A stretch of 64,000 bases of DNA from positions 62,001 to 126,000 of the forward strand of contig NZ_BJTV01000001.1 of the NCBI RefSeq assembly GCF_007176755.1. The letters are read 5' to 3'. Both the position numbers and the translations under genes were made by a program. Of the stretch, positions 1 through 12,541 are shown one piece after another (the first letter of the stretch is position 1; every line of letters starts with the position of its first letter). The notes beneath the pieces are model-generated. The model was not told where the DNA came from. It did not search any database and saw nothing but the letters and a program-made list of their open reading frames with translations. Origin of the DNA: Streptomyces sp. 1-11. GTDB lineage: Bacteria; Actinomycetota; Actinomycetes; Streptomycetales; Streptomycetaceae.

Positions 1-84
1 GACGGGGAACTCCACGTCGACGACCGGGCCGATGACCCGGGCGACGCGGCCCGTAGCCGTCGCGGTCTCAACAGTGGTGGTCAT
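1..84 (-). CDS. atpD: ATP synthase subunit beta, N-terminal fragment
   Basis: Only the first 28 codons are in the window; the gene runs off the left edge. The ATG is at 82-84 and the reading MTTTVETATATGRVARVIG is the usual actinobacterial beta-subunit N-terminus leading into the beta-barrel domain. It follows the atpG stop directly with no gap, as expected in the atpIBEFHAGDC operon. In the full enzyme beta carries the catalytic nucleotide sites on the cytoplasmic F1 head. Confidence 0.93.
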   Translation of the reverse strand, partial: MTTTVETATATGRVARVIGPVVDVEFPV

Positions 85-1002
85 TTATCGGTCACTCCCC
101 GCGGTCGCGTCGGCCAGGGCGCTGGCGCCACCGACGATCTCGCTGATTTCCTGGGTGATTTCGGCCTGGCGGGCCGCGTTGGCAAGCCGGGAGAGCGTGT
201 TGATCAGCTCGCCCGCGTTGTCGGTGGCCGACTTCATCGCGCGCCGCGTGGCGGCGTGCTTCGAAGCGGCCGACTGGAGCAGCGCGTTGTAGATCCGGCT
301 CTCCACGTAGCGCGGCAGCAGGGCGTCGAGGACGTCCTCCGCCGACGGCTCGAAGTCGTACAGCGGGAGGATCTCGCCCTTGGGGGCGGTCTCCTCCGCG
401 ACCTCTTCGAGACGCAGCGGCAGCAGCCTGGCGTCGAGCGCGGTCTGCGTCATCATCGAGACGAACTCGGTGTAGACGATGTGGAGCTCGTCCACGCCGC
501 CGTCCGCCGTCTCCTTCTCGATGGCCTCGATCAGGGGCGCCGCGACCTTCTTGGCGTCCGCGTACGAGGGCTCGTCCGTGAAGCCCGTGAACGACTCCGC
601 GACCTTGCGCTCACGGAAGTTGTAGTGGGCGACACCACGGCGGCCGACGATGTACGTGTCGACCTGCTTGCCCTCGCGCTCCAGGCGCTCGGTCAGCTGC
701 TCCGCCGCCTTGATGGCGTTGGAGTTGAAGGCGCCGGCCAGACCGCGGTCGCTCGTGAGGAGCAGGACCGCGGCGCGGACCGGGTTCTCCGCCTCCGTGG
801 TGAGCGGGTGCTTGGTGTTCGAACCCGTACCGACCGCCGTGACCGCGCGCGTCAGCTCGGTCGCGTACGGCGTGGAGGCCGCCACCTTGCGCTGCGCCTT
901 GACGACGCGCGAGGCGGCGATCATCTCCATCGCCTTGGTGATCTTCTTGGTCGCGCTGACGGATCGGATGCGACGCTTGTAGACCCGGAGCTGGGCTCCC
1001 AT
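85..1002 (-). CDS. atpG: ATP synthase subunit gamma
   Basis: 305 residues, normal length for actinobacterial gamma. Gamma is the central rotor shaft of F1 coupling proton flow to catalysis. The N-terminal helix [20 protein letters not shown] and the C-terminal helix ([15 protein letters not shown], then [13 protein letters not shown]) are the two halves of the coiled-coil shaft, and the central [11 protein letters not shown] segment is a family signature. It lies between atpA (21 bp upstream) and atpD (immediately downstream), in one transcription unit. Confidence 0.97.
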   Translation of the reverse strand: MGAQLRVYKRRIRSVSATKKITKAMEMIAASRVVKAQRKVAASTPYATELTRAVTAVGTGSNTKHPLTTEAENPVRAAVLLLTSDRGLAGAFNSNAIKAAEQLTERLEREGKQVDTYIVGRRGVAHYNFRERKVAESFTGFTDEPSYADAKKVAAPLIEAIEKETADGGVDELHIVYTEFVSMMTQTALDARLLPLRLEEVAEETAPKGEILPLYDFEPSAEDVLDALLPRYVESRIYNALLQSAASKHAATRRAMKSATDNAGELINTLSRLANAARQAEITQEISEIVGGASALADATAGSDR

Positions 1003-1023
1003 GAGTCAGGTCCCTTCCTTACG

Positions 1024-2616
1024 TCACTTGGCGGCAGCGGCAGGAGTGTCCTCGCCGAGCAGCTTGCCGTCCGAGGTCTCGAACTGCTTCTTGAACTCCG
1101 CGACGGCGTCGTCGATCGCCTGGATCGTGTCGTTCGACATCTTGGCGCCCTCGCGGATGGAGGTGAGCAGGCCCGACTCCTTGCGGTGCAGGTAGTCCAG
1201 CAGCTCCCGCTCGAAGCGGCGGATGTCGACGACCGGGACGTCGTCCATGCGGCCGTTGGTGCCGGCCCAGACGGAGATGACCTGGTCCTCGGTCGACATC
1301 GGCTGGTACTGGTCCTGCTTCAGCAGCTCGACCATGCGCTGACCGCGCTCCAGCTGGGCCTTGGAGGCCGCGTCCAGGTCGGAGCCGAAGGCGGCGAACG
1401 CCTCGAGCTCACGGAACTGGGCGAGGTCCACACGGAGGCGGCCGGAGACCTGGCGCATCGCCTTGTGCTGGGCGCTGCCGCCGACTCGGGAGACGGAGAT
1501 ACCGACGTTCAGCGCGGGACGCTGACCGGCGTTGAACAGGTCCGACTCCAGGAAGCACTGGCCGTCGGTGATGGAGATGACGTTGGTCGGGATGAACGCC
1601 GAGACGTCGTTGGCCTTGGTCTCGACGATCGGCAGACCGGTCATCGAACCGGCGCCCATCTCGTCGGAGAGCTTGGCGCAGCGCTCCAGCAGACGGGAGT
1701 GCAGGTAGAAGACGTCACCCGGGTAGGCCTCACGGCCCGGCGGGCGGCGCAGCAGCAGCGACACGGCGCGGTAGGCGTCGGCCTGCTTCGACAGGTCGTC
1801 GAAGATGATCAGGACGTGCTTGCCCTCGTACATCCACTGCTGACCGATGGCCGAACCGGTGTACGGCGCCAGGTACTTGAAGCCGGCCGGGTCGGACGCC
1901 GGGGCGGCGACGATGGTCGTGTACTCCAGCGCGCCGTTCTCCTCCAGCGCGCGGCGCACGCCGGCGATGGTGGAGCCCTTCTGGCCGATGGCGACGTAGA
2001 TGCAGCGGACCTGCTTCTTCGGGTCGCCCGTGCGCCAGTTGTCACGCTGGTTGATGATCGTGTCGACGGCCAGGGCGGTCTTGCCGGTCTGGCGGTCGCC
2101 GATGATCAGCTGACGCTGACCACGGCCGATCGGGGTCATCGCGTCGACGGCCTTGTAGCCGGTCTCCATCGGCTCGTGCACCGACTTGCGCTGCATGACC
2201 GTGGGGGCCTGCAGCTCGAGGGCGCGGCGGCCGGACGTCTCGATCTCGCCGAGACCGTCGATCGGGTTGCCGAGCGGGTCGACGACGCGGCCGAGGTAGC
2301 CCTCGCCGACCGCGACGGAGAGGACCTCACCGGTGCGGTGCACCGGCTGACCCTCCTCGATACCGCTGAACTCACCGAGTACGACGGCGCCGATCTCGCG
2401 CTCTTCCAGGTTCAGCGCGAGACCGAGGGAGCCGTCCTCGAACTTCAGCAGCTCGTTCGCCATGGCCGAGGGCAGGCCCTCGATCTTGGCGATACCGTCG
2501 CCGGCGACGGTGACCGTACCGACCTCCTCGCGCGAGGCCGCGTCCGGCTTGTACGACTGGACGAAGTTCTCCAGTGCGTCCCGGATCTCCTCCGGCCGGA
2601 TCGTGAGCTCCGCCAT
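1024..2616 (-). CDS. atpA: ATP synthase subunit alpha
   Basis: 530 residues. Regulatory nucleotide-binding subunit of F1. Walker A GDRQTGKT lies at about residues 173-180, with Walker [13 protein letters not shown] further on and the alpha signature around [10 protein letters not shown] chose the ATG at 2616 ([18 protein letters not shown]) because a GGAGAGCAGGGA ribosome site precedes it and homologues begin here; the open frame continues 31 codons upstream without family similarity. A gap of 140 bp separates it from atpH. Confidence 0.97.
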   Translation of the reverse strand: MAELTIRPEEIRDALENFVQSYKPDAASREEVGTVTVAGDGIAKIEGLPSAMANELLKFEDGSLGLALNLEEREIGAVVLGEFSGIEEGQPVHRTGEVLSVAVGEGYLGRVVDPLGNPIDGLGEIETSGRRALELQAPTVMQRKSVHEPMETGYKAVDAMTPIGRGQRQLIIGDRQTGKTALAVDTIINQRDNWRTGDPKKQVRCIYVAIGQKGSTIAGVRRALEENGALEYTTIVAAPASDPAGFKYLAPYTGSAIGQQWMYEGKHVLIIFDDLSKQADAYRAVSLLLRRPPGREAYPGDVFYLHSRLLERCAKLSDEMGAGSMTGLPIVETKANDVSAFIPTNVISITDGQCFLESDLFNAGQRPALNVGISVSRVGGSAQHKAMRQVSGRLRVDLAQFRELEAFAAFGSDLDAASKAQLERGQRMVELLKQDQYQPMSTEDQVISVWAGTNGRMDDVPVVDIRRFERELLDYLHRKESGLLTSIREGAKMSNDTIQAIDDAVAEFKKQFETSDGKLLGEDTPAAAAK

Positions 2617-2756
2617 CTGGGTTCCCTGCTCTCCTTGTTGGGCCCGAAGTTTCACTGCGGGGGGATGGGGACTCCCCCCTGAACGAGGTGAATCCTCTGC
2701 ACGGCCCAACCAGGGCCGTAAGCACGTCTTGCGTTTTCTCGATTGCCGGGGTTGCG

Positions 2757-3572
2757 CTAGCTCGCCATGCGGCGGGCCGCGTCCTCCAGCCGGTCCGCGA
2801 TGGAGCCGTTGATGACCTCGTCACCGATCTGCACCCGGATCCCGCCGACGACCTCGGGGTCGACGTCCAGGTTGAGGTGCATCCGGCGACCGTAGAGCCT
2901 GGTCAGGGCGGCGCCGAGGCGCTGCTTCTGCCCGTCGCTCAGCGGCACCGCCGACGTGACGACGGCGACCATGCGGTCCCGGCGCTCGGCGGCGAGCCTG
3001 GACAGGGACTCCAGTCCCGCTTCCAGGCTACGTCCACGCGGCGCGGACACCAGGCGCCCGACCAGACGCTCGGTGGCGGGCTTGGCCCGGCCGCCGAGGA
3101 GCCGGCGCAGCAGCTCGACCTTGGCCGGGGCGCCCGCCGAGCGGTTGGTGAGGGCGGCCCGCAGCTCGGTGTTGGAGGAGACGATCCGGCCGAACCGGAA
3201 CAGCTCGTCCTCGACGTCGTCGAGCGCGCCCGACTTCTGCGCCGCGGTGAGGTCGGCGACGTTCGCCAGCTCCTCCAGGGCGTCCACCAGGTCGCGCGGC
3301 TGCGACCAGCGGGTACGGACCATGCCCGACACCAGGTCGACGGTGGCCGTGCCGACCTGGGCGCCGATCAGCCGCCGGACCAGCTCGGCCTTGGCCTCAC
3401 CGGGCTGCGCCGGGTCGGTGAGGACCCGACGCAGGCCGGGCTCGCGGTCGAGCAGCGCGGTGACGGCCGTCAGCTCGTCCGCGAGCTTCGTCGCGTCGGC
3501 GGACGTGGAGTCCGTCAGCGCGTCGAGACGCTCACGTGCGGCTGCGAGGGCCTCGCGGCTCGCTCCGTTCAT
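2757..3572 (-). CDS. atpH: ATP synthase subunit delta
   Basis: 271 residues, longer than the ~180 residues of the enterobacterial subunit; actinobacterial delta has an extended N-terminal helical domain, so this is the expected size. It forms part of the peripheral stator joining F1 to the b subunits. The C-terminal segment ([18 protein letters not shown], later [15 protein letters not shown]) is the conserved OSCP/delta region. Its start overlaps the atpF stop by 4 bp, indicating translational coupling. Confidence 0.96.
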   Translation of the reverse strand: MNGASREALAAARERLDALTDSTSADATKLADELTAVTALLDREPGLRRVLTDPAQPGEAKAELVRRLIGAQVGTATVDLVSGMVRTRWSQPRDLVDALEELANVADLTAAQKSGALDDVEDELFRFGRIVSSNTELRAALTNRSAGAPAKVELLRRLLGGRAKPATERLVGRLVSAPRGRSLEAGLESLSRLAAERRDRMVAVVTSAVPLSDGQKQRLGAALTRLYGRRMHLNLDVDPEVVGGIRVQIGDEVINGSIADRLEDAARRMAS

Positions 3573-4120
3573 CGCGTGGCCTCGGCCTTCTCCTCGAGGT
3601 CGTCGAGGAAGCGGTCGATCACACGGCTCTGGCGGGCGTGGTCCTCGAGGGACTCGCCGACGAGCTTGCCGGCCAGGTCGGTGGCGAGCTTGCCGACGTC
3701 CTGGCGGAGCGCGCCCGCGGCGGCCTTGCGGTCGGCCTCGATCTGGGTGTGACCGGCGGCGACGATCTCCTCGCGCTGCCGCTGGCCCTCGGCCCGCATC
3801 TCGGCGATGAGCGCGGCACCCTGCTCCTGCGCCTCCTGGCGCAGACGCGCGGCCTCGTGCCGGGCCTCGGCGAGCTGAGCCTTGTACTGCTCAAGGACGC
3901 TCTGGGCCTCGACCTTCATGGCGTCGGCCTCTTCGATGCCGCCTTCGATCGCCGCGCGACGCTCCTCCAGAACCTTGTTGATGTTCGGAAGCAGCTTCTT
4001 CCAGAAGAAGAAGAACACGATGGCGAAGGCGATGGTGCCGACGAGCAGCTCGGGGCCGGCCGGGATGAGCGGGTTCTGCTCGGTCTCCTCGGCCGCCAGC
4101 TGTGCCAGGTTGGCGATCAC
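3569..4120 (-). CDS. atpF: ATP synthase subunit b
   Basis: 183 residues. Peripheral stalk subunit: one N-terminal membrane helix at about residues 23-41 (LLVGTIAFAIVFFFFWKKL) followed by a long charged helix (RLRQEAQEQGAALIAEM) that dimerises as the stator. It sits between atpE (38 bp upstream) and atpH (4 bp overlap), the canonical order. Confidence 0.97.
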   Translation of the reverse strand: MIANLAQLAAEETEQNPLIPAGPELLVGTIAFAIVFFFFWKKLLPNINKVLEERRAAIEGGIEEADAMKVEAQSVLEQYKAQLAEARHEAARLRQEAQEQGAALIAEMRAEGQRQREEIVAAGHTQIEADRKAAAGALRQDVGKLATDLAGKLVGESLEDHARQSRVIDRFLDDLEEKAEATR

Positions 4121-4158
4121 ATCAGTGCCTTTCGTCGATACGTGTCGGTACGGATGTC

Positions 4159-4416
<258 letters not shown>

Positions 4417-4467
4417 TTACGGACCGGTGGGGGTTGGCCACCGGACGACCGGGGGTGGTGGTGAGGC

Positions 4468-5286
4468 TCAGTGGTGCTCGGCGAGAGCGCCCTGAATGTA
4501 GGAGCAGGCCAGCAGTACGAAGACGTACGCCTGGACGGCCTGCACGAAAAGTTCGAAGCAGATCATGGCCACGGTCATCACGAAGGAGACACCGGCGGCC
4601 GGGATCATCCAGCTGTTCAGCAGGTACCAGGAGGCGACGGTGAACATCACCAGCATCAGGTGACCGGCGAACATGTTGGCGAAGAGTCGCACCGCGTGCG
4701 TGAACGGGCGGACCAGCAGGTTCGAGAAGAACTCGATGAGCATGACGAGCGGCAGCACAGCGCCGAGCGACTTGTCGTAGCCGGTGATGTTCTTGAAGAA
4801 GCCGACGAAGCCGTGGCGCTTGAAGGTCAGTCCGACCCACAGGACCCAGACGAGCAGGGCCAGCACGACGGGGAAGGCGAAGACCGAGGCGACCGGGAAC
4901 TGGGCCAGCGGGATCACCGACCAGATGTTCATCAGCCAGATGAAGAAGAAGAGGGAGACCATGAGCGGCACCCACTTCTCGCCCTCGCGCTTGCCGAGCG
5001 TCTCGTAGACGATGCCGCGGCGCACGAAGTCGTAGCCGGCCTCGCCGACCATCTGCAGCTTGCCGGGGATGACCTTCGCTTTGCCGAAGGCGGCCCAGAA
5101 GAACGCGATGACGACGACCGTGGTGAGGAGCGCGAGCAGCATCACCTTGTTGAATTCGAAGCCGCCGACCGTGGCCATCGGCTTGAACAGGAACGAGTGC
5201 AGGCCCGGAGCCGGGAAGCCGCACCCGTTGTCGGACATGATCCGGCAACTCCAGTCAAAGGCGAGCTGGGTCTGGTCAGCACTCAC
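4468..5286 (-). CDS. atpB: ATP synthase subunit a
   Basis: 272 residues, polytopic membrane protein forming the proton half-channels. The essential Arg facing the c-ring is Arg200 in HAVRLFANMFAGHL. I chose the GTG at 5284-5286 (VSADQTQLAFDW) because AAGGAG lies at good spacing before it; the frame stays open 12 codons further without such a site. It is preceded by a 225-bp gap to atpI. Confidence 0.95.
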   Translation of the reverse strand: MSADQTQLAFDWSCRIMSDNGCGFPAPGLHSFLFKPMATVGGFEFNKVMLLALLTTVVVIAFFWAAFGKAKVIPGKLQMVGEAGYDFVRRGIVYETLGKREGEKWVPLMVSLFFFIWLMNIWSVIPLAQFPVASVFAFPVVLALLVWVLWVGLTFKRHGFVGFFKNITGYDKSLGAVLPLVMLIEFFSNLLVRPFTHAVRLFANMFAGHLMLVMFTVASWYLLNSWMIPAAGVSFVMTVAMICFELFVQAVQAYVFVLLACSYIQGALAEHH

Positions 5287-5511
5287 CGCGGGCTCCTTCG
5301 GCGTGACGCATGGGTACGGCAACCTCGTTGTGTCGGCGCGGCGCAGGGCCGCTGATCGGCACCGGACTGGTGTAACGGATGTGGGGGCGGCTGGGGGGCA
5401 TCGAGCCTCGCGATCGAGCAGGCGTCAGCTCAGATGCCCGCGCCCGCGATGCCGCAGTTGGCACCGGACGATAGCAGGAGATCTCACAAGCCTTTATCCC
5501 GCCCCTACCCC

Positions 5512-5949
5512 TCACGACGACGGCCCCGTCTTCTCGTGCTTCTCACTCTTCGCGGAGTCGGGATCGACGTAGAAGATCTTGGCCTTCATGTGTGCTCGAG
5601 CCTGCGCGGCCATCCACACGACGGTCGTGACGACGAGCGACACCGCGAAGGCCTTCGCGTTGAAGAGAGAGGTGCCCTTGAAGACGGCGACGAAGATGAG
5701 GAGGAGCAGGAGCTGGGCCATGTAGAGCATCAGCCCCATGGCCTGGAACAACTGCGGAAGCGTTTTCGCCGTCCACTGCAGCACGTAGAGGCCGATTCCC
5801 ATGAACAGGATGGCCAGCACCGTGCCGACGGCCGCGCCGAGCGCACCCTTGCCCCCCGCGACCGCGGCGCTCACGGCGACGGCGACCACGCCGGCGGCCG
5901 CTGCGGGCACAGCGATCTGCAGTAGGTTCCGGGCGTCATTGGACGGCAT
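5512..5949 (-). CDS. atpI: ATP synthase protein I
   Basis: 145 residues, about four membrane segments and a charged C-terminal tail (YVDPDSAKSEKHEK). Position as first gene of the atp operon and the hydrophobic profile fit AtpI, which assists c-ring assembly. The sequence of AtpI is weakly conserved, so the call rests mostly on position and size. Confidence 0.85.
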   Translation of the reverse strand: MPSNDARNLLQIAVPAAAAGVVAVAVSAAVAGGKGALGAAVGTVLAILFMGIGLYVLQWTAKTLPQLFQAMGLMLYMAQLLLLLIFVAVFKGTSLFNAKAFAVSLVVTTVVWMAAQARAHMKAKIFYVDPDSAKSEKHEKTGPSS

Positions 5950-6237
5950 GGCGGCAACTCCGCTTTCACAGGGGGGCAGGTGTCGTCATGGACGAGCGTA
6001 GTCCCGGGCTGAGTAGTCGAGACCTCACACCGGCGGACCGTCGCACTACGGTCCTTCGGTTCTATCCGGGGTTCTCGTGAACCGTATCACAAACTATTTG
6101 ATGAGGTCTTTACCTGCTGGGTGTGCTTGCTGTCACACATGAGTGTGGTGGCGCGCGTCTGTGCAAAGACCAGGCCCTTTTGTCTGGTATTGCGGAGCTT
6201 TGCTCCCCCACGAGATGGCAATGCTCTAGTCAGATTC
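5950..6237 (-). promoter_or_regulatory. Probable promoter region of the atp operon
   Basis: 288 bp between atpI and the upstream glycosyl-phosphotransferase gene, both on the minus strand. It is locally A/T-rich (around 6075-6110), unlike its surroundings, and precedes the first gene of the operon, so a promoter is likely here. I could not identify a specific -35/-10 pair with confidence. Confidence 0.4.
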
Positions 6238-7581
6238 TTACCTTGTGGCCTTGCCGATACGCGAACGGGTGCCGAGGGCGGTGGCCCCGTTGACCCCTGT
6301 CGTACCGGCGGTGACAGGCGTCCGTTCCTCGGGCTCCGACGGCTCCTGGGCCGTGGCCCTGGCGGTCTGCGCGGACTGCGCCGGCTCCTCCGCCGTGCGC
6401 CGGCGCCTGCGGTAACGGGGCGGCACGACGTTCTGCGCCCAGGCGGGCACCCGGGGCGTGAAGCGGGGCAGCAGGAGCAGGACCAGGCCGATGGCGCTCA
6501 GGAAGACCACACCGAGCACGATCCACATCGACGCCGAGTTCACCGAGTAGGCGAGCGCCCCGAAGCCGATCAGCGCGGACCAGAAGTACATGATCAGCAC
6601 GGCCCTGCTGTGCGAGTGGCCGATCTCCAGCAGGCGGTGGTGCAGATGGCCGCGGTCCGCGGCGAACGGCGACTGGCCGCGCCAGGTGCGGCGCACGATG
6701 GCCAGCACCAGGTCGGCGGCGGGCACGGCGATGATGGTCAGGGGCAGCAGCAGCGGGATGTAGACGGGCACCGTCTGGTGCACCGCCGCCTTCTCCGAAC
6801 CCGTGAACAGGGCCAACGCGTCCGGGTCCACCTGGCCGGTGATGGAGATCGCGCCGGCGGCCAGCACCAGCCCGATCAGCATCGAGCCGGAGTCGCCCAT
6901 GAAGATCCGCGCCGGGTGCATGTTGTGCGGCAGGAAGCCCAGGCACATGCCCATCAGAATGGCCGAGAACAGCGTCGCCGGGGCGGCGGCCTCGATGCCG
7001 TACGAGTACCAGATCCGGTACGCGTACAGGAAGAACGCCGCCGCCGCGATGCACACCATGCCGGAGGCCAGGCCGTCGAGGCCGTCCACGAAGTTCACCG
7101 CGTTGATCGTGATGACGACCAGCGCCACCGTCAGCAGGGTGCCCTGCCACTGGGTCAGCGCCACGTTGCCGACACCCGGGACGGGCAGCCACAGGATCGT
7201 CAGACCCTGCATGACCATGACGCCGGCGGCGATCATCTGGCCGCCGAGCTTGATCAGCGCGTCGATCTCGAACTTGTCGTCGAGGACGCCGATCAGCCAG
7301 ATCAGCGCGGCCCCGGACAGCAGCGCCCGCGGCTCGTTGGACTTGGCGAAGACCTCGTTGAGGTTGGTCAGGTGGTCCGCGACCAGCAGGCCCGCACACA
7401 GTCCGAAGAACATCGCGATCCCGCCGAGCCGCGGAGTGGGTTCCCGGTGCACGTCACGCGCCCGGATCTCCGGCATCGCGCCTGCCACGATCGCGAACTT
7501 CCGTACCGGCCCTGTCAGCAGGTAGGTCACCGCGGCCGTGATGCAGAGCGTCAGCAGGTATTCACGCACGGGCTTCCCCAC
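6238..7581 (-). CDS. MraY/WecA-family undecaprenyl-phosphate GlcNAc-1-phosphate transferase
   Basis: 447 residues, about ten or eleven membrane helices. It transfers a sugar-1-phosphate from a UDP-sugar to undecaprenyl phosphate, the first membrane step of a cell-wall glycopolymer. Family motifs are present in order: LDDKFEID (metal-binding Asp pair), NAVNFVDGLDGLA, FMGDSGSML and the HLHHRLL cytoplasmic loop. The C-terminus is a hydrophilic tail of about 80 residues rich in Arg, Ala and Glu. WecA/TagO/Rv1302-type rather than MraY is favoured because it lies next to the atp operon, not in the mur cluster. Confidence 0.88.
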   Translation of the reverse strand: MGKPVREYLLTLCITAAVTYLLTGPVRKFAIVAGAMPEIRARDVHREPTPRLGGIAMFFGLCAGLLVADHLTNLNEVFAKSNEPRALLSGAALIWLIGVLDDKFEIDALIKLGGQMIAAGVMVMQGLTILWLPVPGVGNVALTQWQGTLLTVALVVITINAVNFVDGLDGLASGMVCIAAAAFFLYAYRIWYSYGIEAAAPATLFSAILMGMCLGFLPHNMHPARIFMGDSGSMLIGLVLAAGAISITGQVDPDALALFTGSEKAAVHQTVPVYIPLLLPLTIIAVPAADLVLAIVRRTWRGQSPFAADRGHLHHRLLEIGHSHSRAVLIMYFWSALIGFGALAYSVNSASMWIVLGVVFLSAIGLVLLLLPRFTPRVPAWAQNVVPPRYRRRRRTAEEPAQSAQTARATAQEPSEPEERTPVTAGTTGVNGATALGTRSRIGKATR

Positions 7582-7720
7582 AGGTCTCGCTGGCCATCAC
7601 AGCCCCACACCCTAGCGACGCACGCATATGGATGAGGACTTCCGGGTAGCGACGATGGTTGCACGGGTGGCTGTGCGCCACCACGCGCGGCCGGACGCAC
7701 GGACCTTCCACCTGCCCGTT

Positions 7721-8959
<1,239 letters not shown>

Positions 8960-9078
8960 GGCGGGCTCCGGGCGGTCGACGGTGACGTGAGACCAATGTA
9001 GGCCCGGGATGTCCGGTACGCGCGGGTTGCCCCGCCTGTCGGCGCGGGCGTCCCACGGGCGGGCGGCGCCCGCCCGCG

Positions 9079-9756
9079 TCACGCGCGGGCGGGGACCCCG
9101 GTCAGTGCGGTCACCACGGGATCGAGCGCCTCGTGTATCTCGTCGCCGACCGAGCGGAAGAAGGGCAGCGGCGCCCCGTACGGGTCGTACACCTCGTCCG
9201 CCTCCGCGGTCGGCGCCAGCAGCCAGCCGCGCAGCGCGGCCGCGGCGCGCACCAGGGCGCGGGCCCGCGCCACCACGCCGTCCTCCAGCGGCGGCAGCGT
9301 GGCGGGGTCTATGGCGCGCACCAGGCGGGTGAACTCCTTCAGGGTGAAGGTGCGCAGGCCCGCCGAGTGGCCCATGGAGATGACCTGGGCGCGGTGGTCG
9401 CGGGTGGCCGTGAGGACGAGGTCGGCCATGATGACGTGCTCGTCCAGCAGCTCGCGGCCGGTGAAGCCGGAGGCGTCCGCGCCGAACTCGGCCAGCACGG
9501 TCTCCGCGTTGGCCTCCATGGGCGCGCCCTCGTGGCCCCAGGTGCCGGCGCTCTCCACGATCAGGCCGCCGCCGAGCACCCCCAGCCGCTCCGTCACGAA
9601 ATGGCGGGTCAGCCGCTCGGTGATGGGCGAGCGGCACACGTTGCCGGTGCTGACGTGGAGGATGCGGAAGCAGTCGCGCGGGAGCCCGACGAACGTCGTC
9701 GTGATCTCCGCGGCGCTCTCCCTGCCTATGCCACGCCCCGCGTCAGGGGCCGTCAA
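9079..9756 (-). CDS. Low-molecular-weight protein-tyrosine-phosphatase-like protein, nucleophile Cys replaced by Ser
   Basis: 225 residues from a TTG that overlaps the tsaC stop. The fold is recognisable from the P-loop and the C-terminal acid loop YDPYG. However, the P-loop reads HVSTGNVCRSP: in active enzymes the position before x-G-N-x-C-R-S is the nucleophilic Cys, and here it is Ser36; the later Cys41 and Arg42 remain. The protein is therefore either a pseudophosphatase or uses another mechanism. The tsaC-phosphatase order suggests coexpression. The start is uncertain. Confidence 0.75.
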   Translation of the reverse strand: MTAPDAGRGIGRESAAEITTTFVGLPRDCFRILHVSTGNVCRSPITERLTRHFVTERLGVLGGGLIVESAGTWGHEGAPMEANAETVLAEFGADASGFTGRELLDEHVIMADLVLTATRDHRAQVISMGHSAGLRTFTLKEFTRLVRAIDPATLPPLEDGVVARARALVRAAAALRGWLLAPTAEADEVYDPYGAPLPFFRSVGDEIHEALDPVVTALTGVPARA

Positions 9757-10400
9757 TTCGCCACCTCGAGGTCGGGTACGACCTTCCGCAGCTCCTCCGG
9801 GGAGAGCGCGCCCTGTCGCAGCAGCACCGGGACCTCGCCGGTGACGTCCACGATGGACGACGGCACGTTGCCGGGCGTGGGGCCGCCGTCGAGGTATACG
9901 GAGACGGAGTCGCCGAGCATCCGCTGCGCGGCGTCGCAGTCCTCCGGCGCCGGGTGGCCGGTGAGGTTGGCCGAGGTCACGGCCATCGGGCCGACCTCGG
10001 TGAGCAGCTCGATGGCGACCGGGTGCAGCGGCATGCGCACGGCGACCGTGCCCCGGGTGTCGCCCAGGTCCCACTGCAGGGACGGCTGGTGCCGGGCGAC
10101 GAGCGTCAGCGCGCCCGGCCAGAAGGCGTCGACCAGTTCCCAGGCCAGCTCGGAGAAGTCCGTGACGAGGCCGTGCAGGGTGTTCGGGGAGCCGATCAGG
10201 ACGGGACTGGGCATGTTGCGGCCCCGGCCCTTGGCGGCCAGCAGATCGGCGCACGCCTCGGAGGAGAACGCGTCGGCGCCGATGCCGTAGACCGTGTCGG
10301 TCGGCAGCACCACCAGCTCGCCACGGCGGACGGCGGACGCGGCCTCGCGCAGACCCGTCACACGGTCGGTCGCGTCGTTGGTGTCGTATCGCCGTGCCAT
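9753..10400 (-). CDS. tsaC: L-threonylcarbamoyladenylate synthase (Sua5/YciO/YrdC)
   Basis: 215 residues, single YrdC domain without the C-terminal Sua5 extension. It makes threonylcarbamoyl-AMP from Thr, bicarbonate and ATP for the t6A37 tRNA modification. LPTDTVYGIGADAF and the KGRGRNMPSPVLI segment are the conserved nucleotide/threonine-binding parts. It lies 52 bp downstream of prmC and overlaps the next gene by 4 bp. Confidence 0.92.
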   Translation of the reverse strand: MARRYDTNDATDRVTGLREAASAVRRGELVVLPTDTVYGIGADAFSSEACADLLAAKGRGRNMPSPVLIGSPNTLHGLVTDFSELAWELVDAFWPGALTLVARHQPSLQWDLGDTRGTVAVRMPLHPVAIELLTEVGPMAVTSANLTGHPAPEDCDAAQRMLGDSVSVYLDGGPTPGNVPSSIVDVTGEVPVLLRQGALSPEELRKVVPDLEVAN

Positions 10401-10452
10401 GTCTAGCGAGCCTCCTCGTGCGGGTACTGCGGGCTGGAAGTCGTCGGGGTGC

Positions 10453-11334
10453 TCACGGCAGCGCCTTGCGGGCGGTCGCGAAGCGGGGGCGGTTGTTGAG
10501 GTCCGGGTGGTCGGCCGCGTCGGCCCAGCCCAGCTCCTCGGTGAAGATCCAGGGCACCTGGCCGCCCTGGGTGTCGGCGTGCTCGATGACGACGACTCCG
10601 CCGGGGCGCAGCAGCCGGTGCGCGGTGCGCTCGATGCCGCGGATCAGGTCGAGGCCGTCCTCGCCGGAGAACAACGCCATCTCCGGGTCGTAGTCACGGG
10701 CCTCCGGCGCGACGTACTCCCACTCGGTGAGCGGGATGTACGGCGGGTTGGAGATCACCAGGTCGACCTGGCCGTCGAGGTCCGGGAAGGCGGTCAGGGC
10801 GTCGCCCTGGCGCAGGTCGACCCTGGACCCCTCGACGTTCTTGCGGGTCCACTGGAGCGCTTCCTCGCTCAGCTCCACGGCGTGCACGCGCGAGCGCGGC
10901 ACCTCCTGGGCGAGCGCGAGCGCGATGGCGCCGGAGCCGGTGCACAGGTCGACGATGCACGGCTCGACCACGTCCATGGCGCGCACGGCGTCTATCGCCC
11001 AGCCCACCACGGACTCGGTCTCCGGCCGGGGCACGAACACTCCGGGCCCGACCTGGAGCTCCAGGTACCGGAAGTAGGCCCGCCCGGTGATGTGCTGCAG
11101 CGGCTCGCGCTGCTCACGCCGGGCGATGACCTCCCAGTAGCGGGCGTCGAAGTCGGAGTCCTCGACGGAGTGCAGCTGGCCCCGCTTCACGCCGTGCACG
11201 AACGCGGCGAGCTCCTCCGCGTCGGTGCGCGGCGAGGGCACGCCGGCGTCGGCCAGCCGCTGGGTGGCCTGGGCCACCTCGGCGAGCAGCAGACTGCGGG
11301 GGCTTGGGGGTCGCCCCCCAGGTGGTGACTGCAC
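10453..11334 (-). CDS. prmC: Peptide chain release factor N5-glutamine methyltransferase
   Basis: 293 residues. It methylates the Gln of the GGQ motif of release factors and lies directly downstream of its substrate gene prfA. The class I methyltransferase motif DLCTGSGAIALALA and the catalytic NPPY tetrapeptide (SNPPYIPLTEWEY) are clear. The start is the GTG at 11332-11334, preceded by a GGAGG site 7 bp away; the first 15 codons are Pro/Ser-rich and not conserved. Confidence 0.95.
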   Translation of the reverse strand: MQSPPGGRPPSPRSLLLAEVAQATQRLADAGVPSPRTDAEELAAFVHGVKRGQLHSVEDSDFDARYWEVIARREQREPLQHITGRAYFRYLELQVGPGVFVPRPETESVVGWAIDAVRAMDVVEPCIVDLCTGSGAIALALAQEVPRSRVHAVELSEEALQWTRKNVEGSRVDLRQGDALTAFPDLDGQVDLVISNPPYIPLTEWEYVAPEARDYDPEMALFSGEDGLDLIRGIERTAHRLLRPGGVVVIEHADTQGGQVPWIFTEELGWADAADHPDLNNRPRFATARKALP

Positions 11335-11365
11335 GCAAGTCCTCCGTGTAACTCGTACGTGCCTC

Positions 11366-12433
<1,068 letters not shown>

Positions 12434-12541
12434 CTTTCGGCTCCTGATACTGCGGTGAGGACGAGGGCGGGCGACCAAAAACGCCGGTCCCGGGCACGCC
12501 CCGCGAGAGGGCGCGACCGTGGACCGGCGGTATGGGGCTCG

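Noticed and set aside
256..2682. Long plus-strand open frame antisense to atpG/atpA (808 codons)
   Set aside because: It is a GC-bias shadow: the minus strand encodes clear ATP synthase subunits, and the antisense product is Arg/Gly/Leu/Val low-complexity without motifs.
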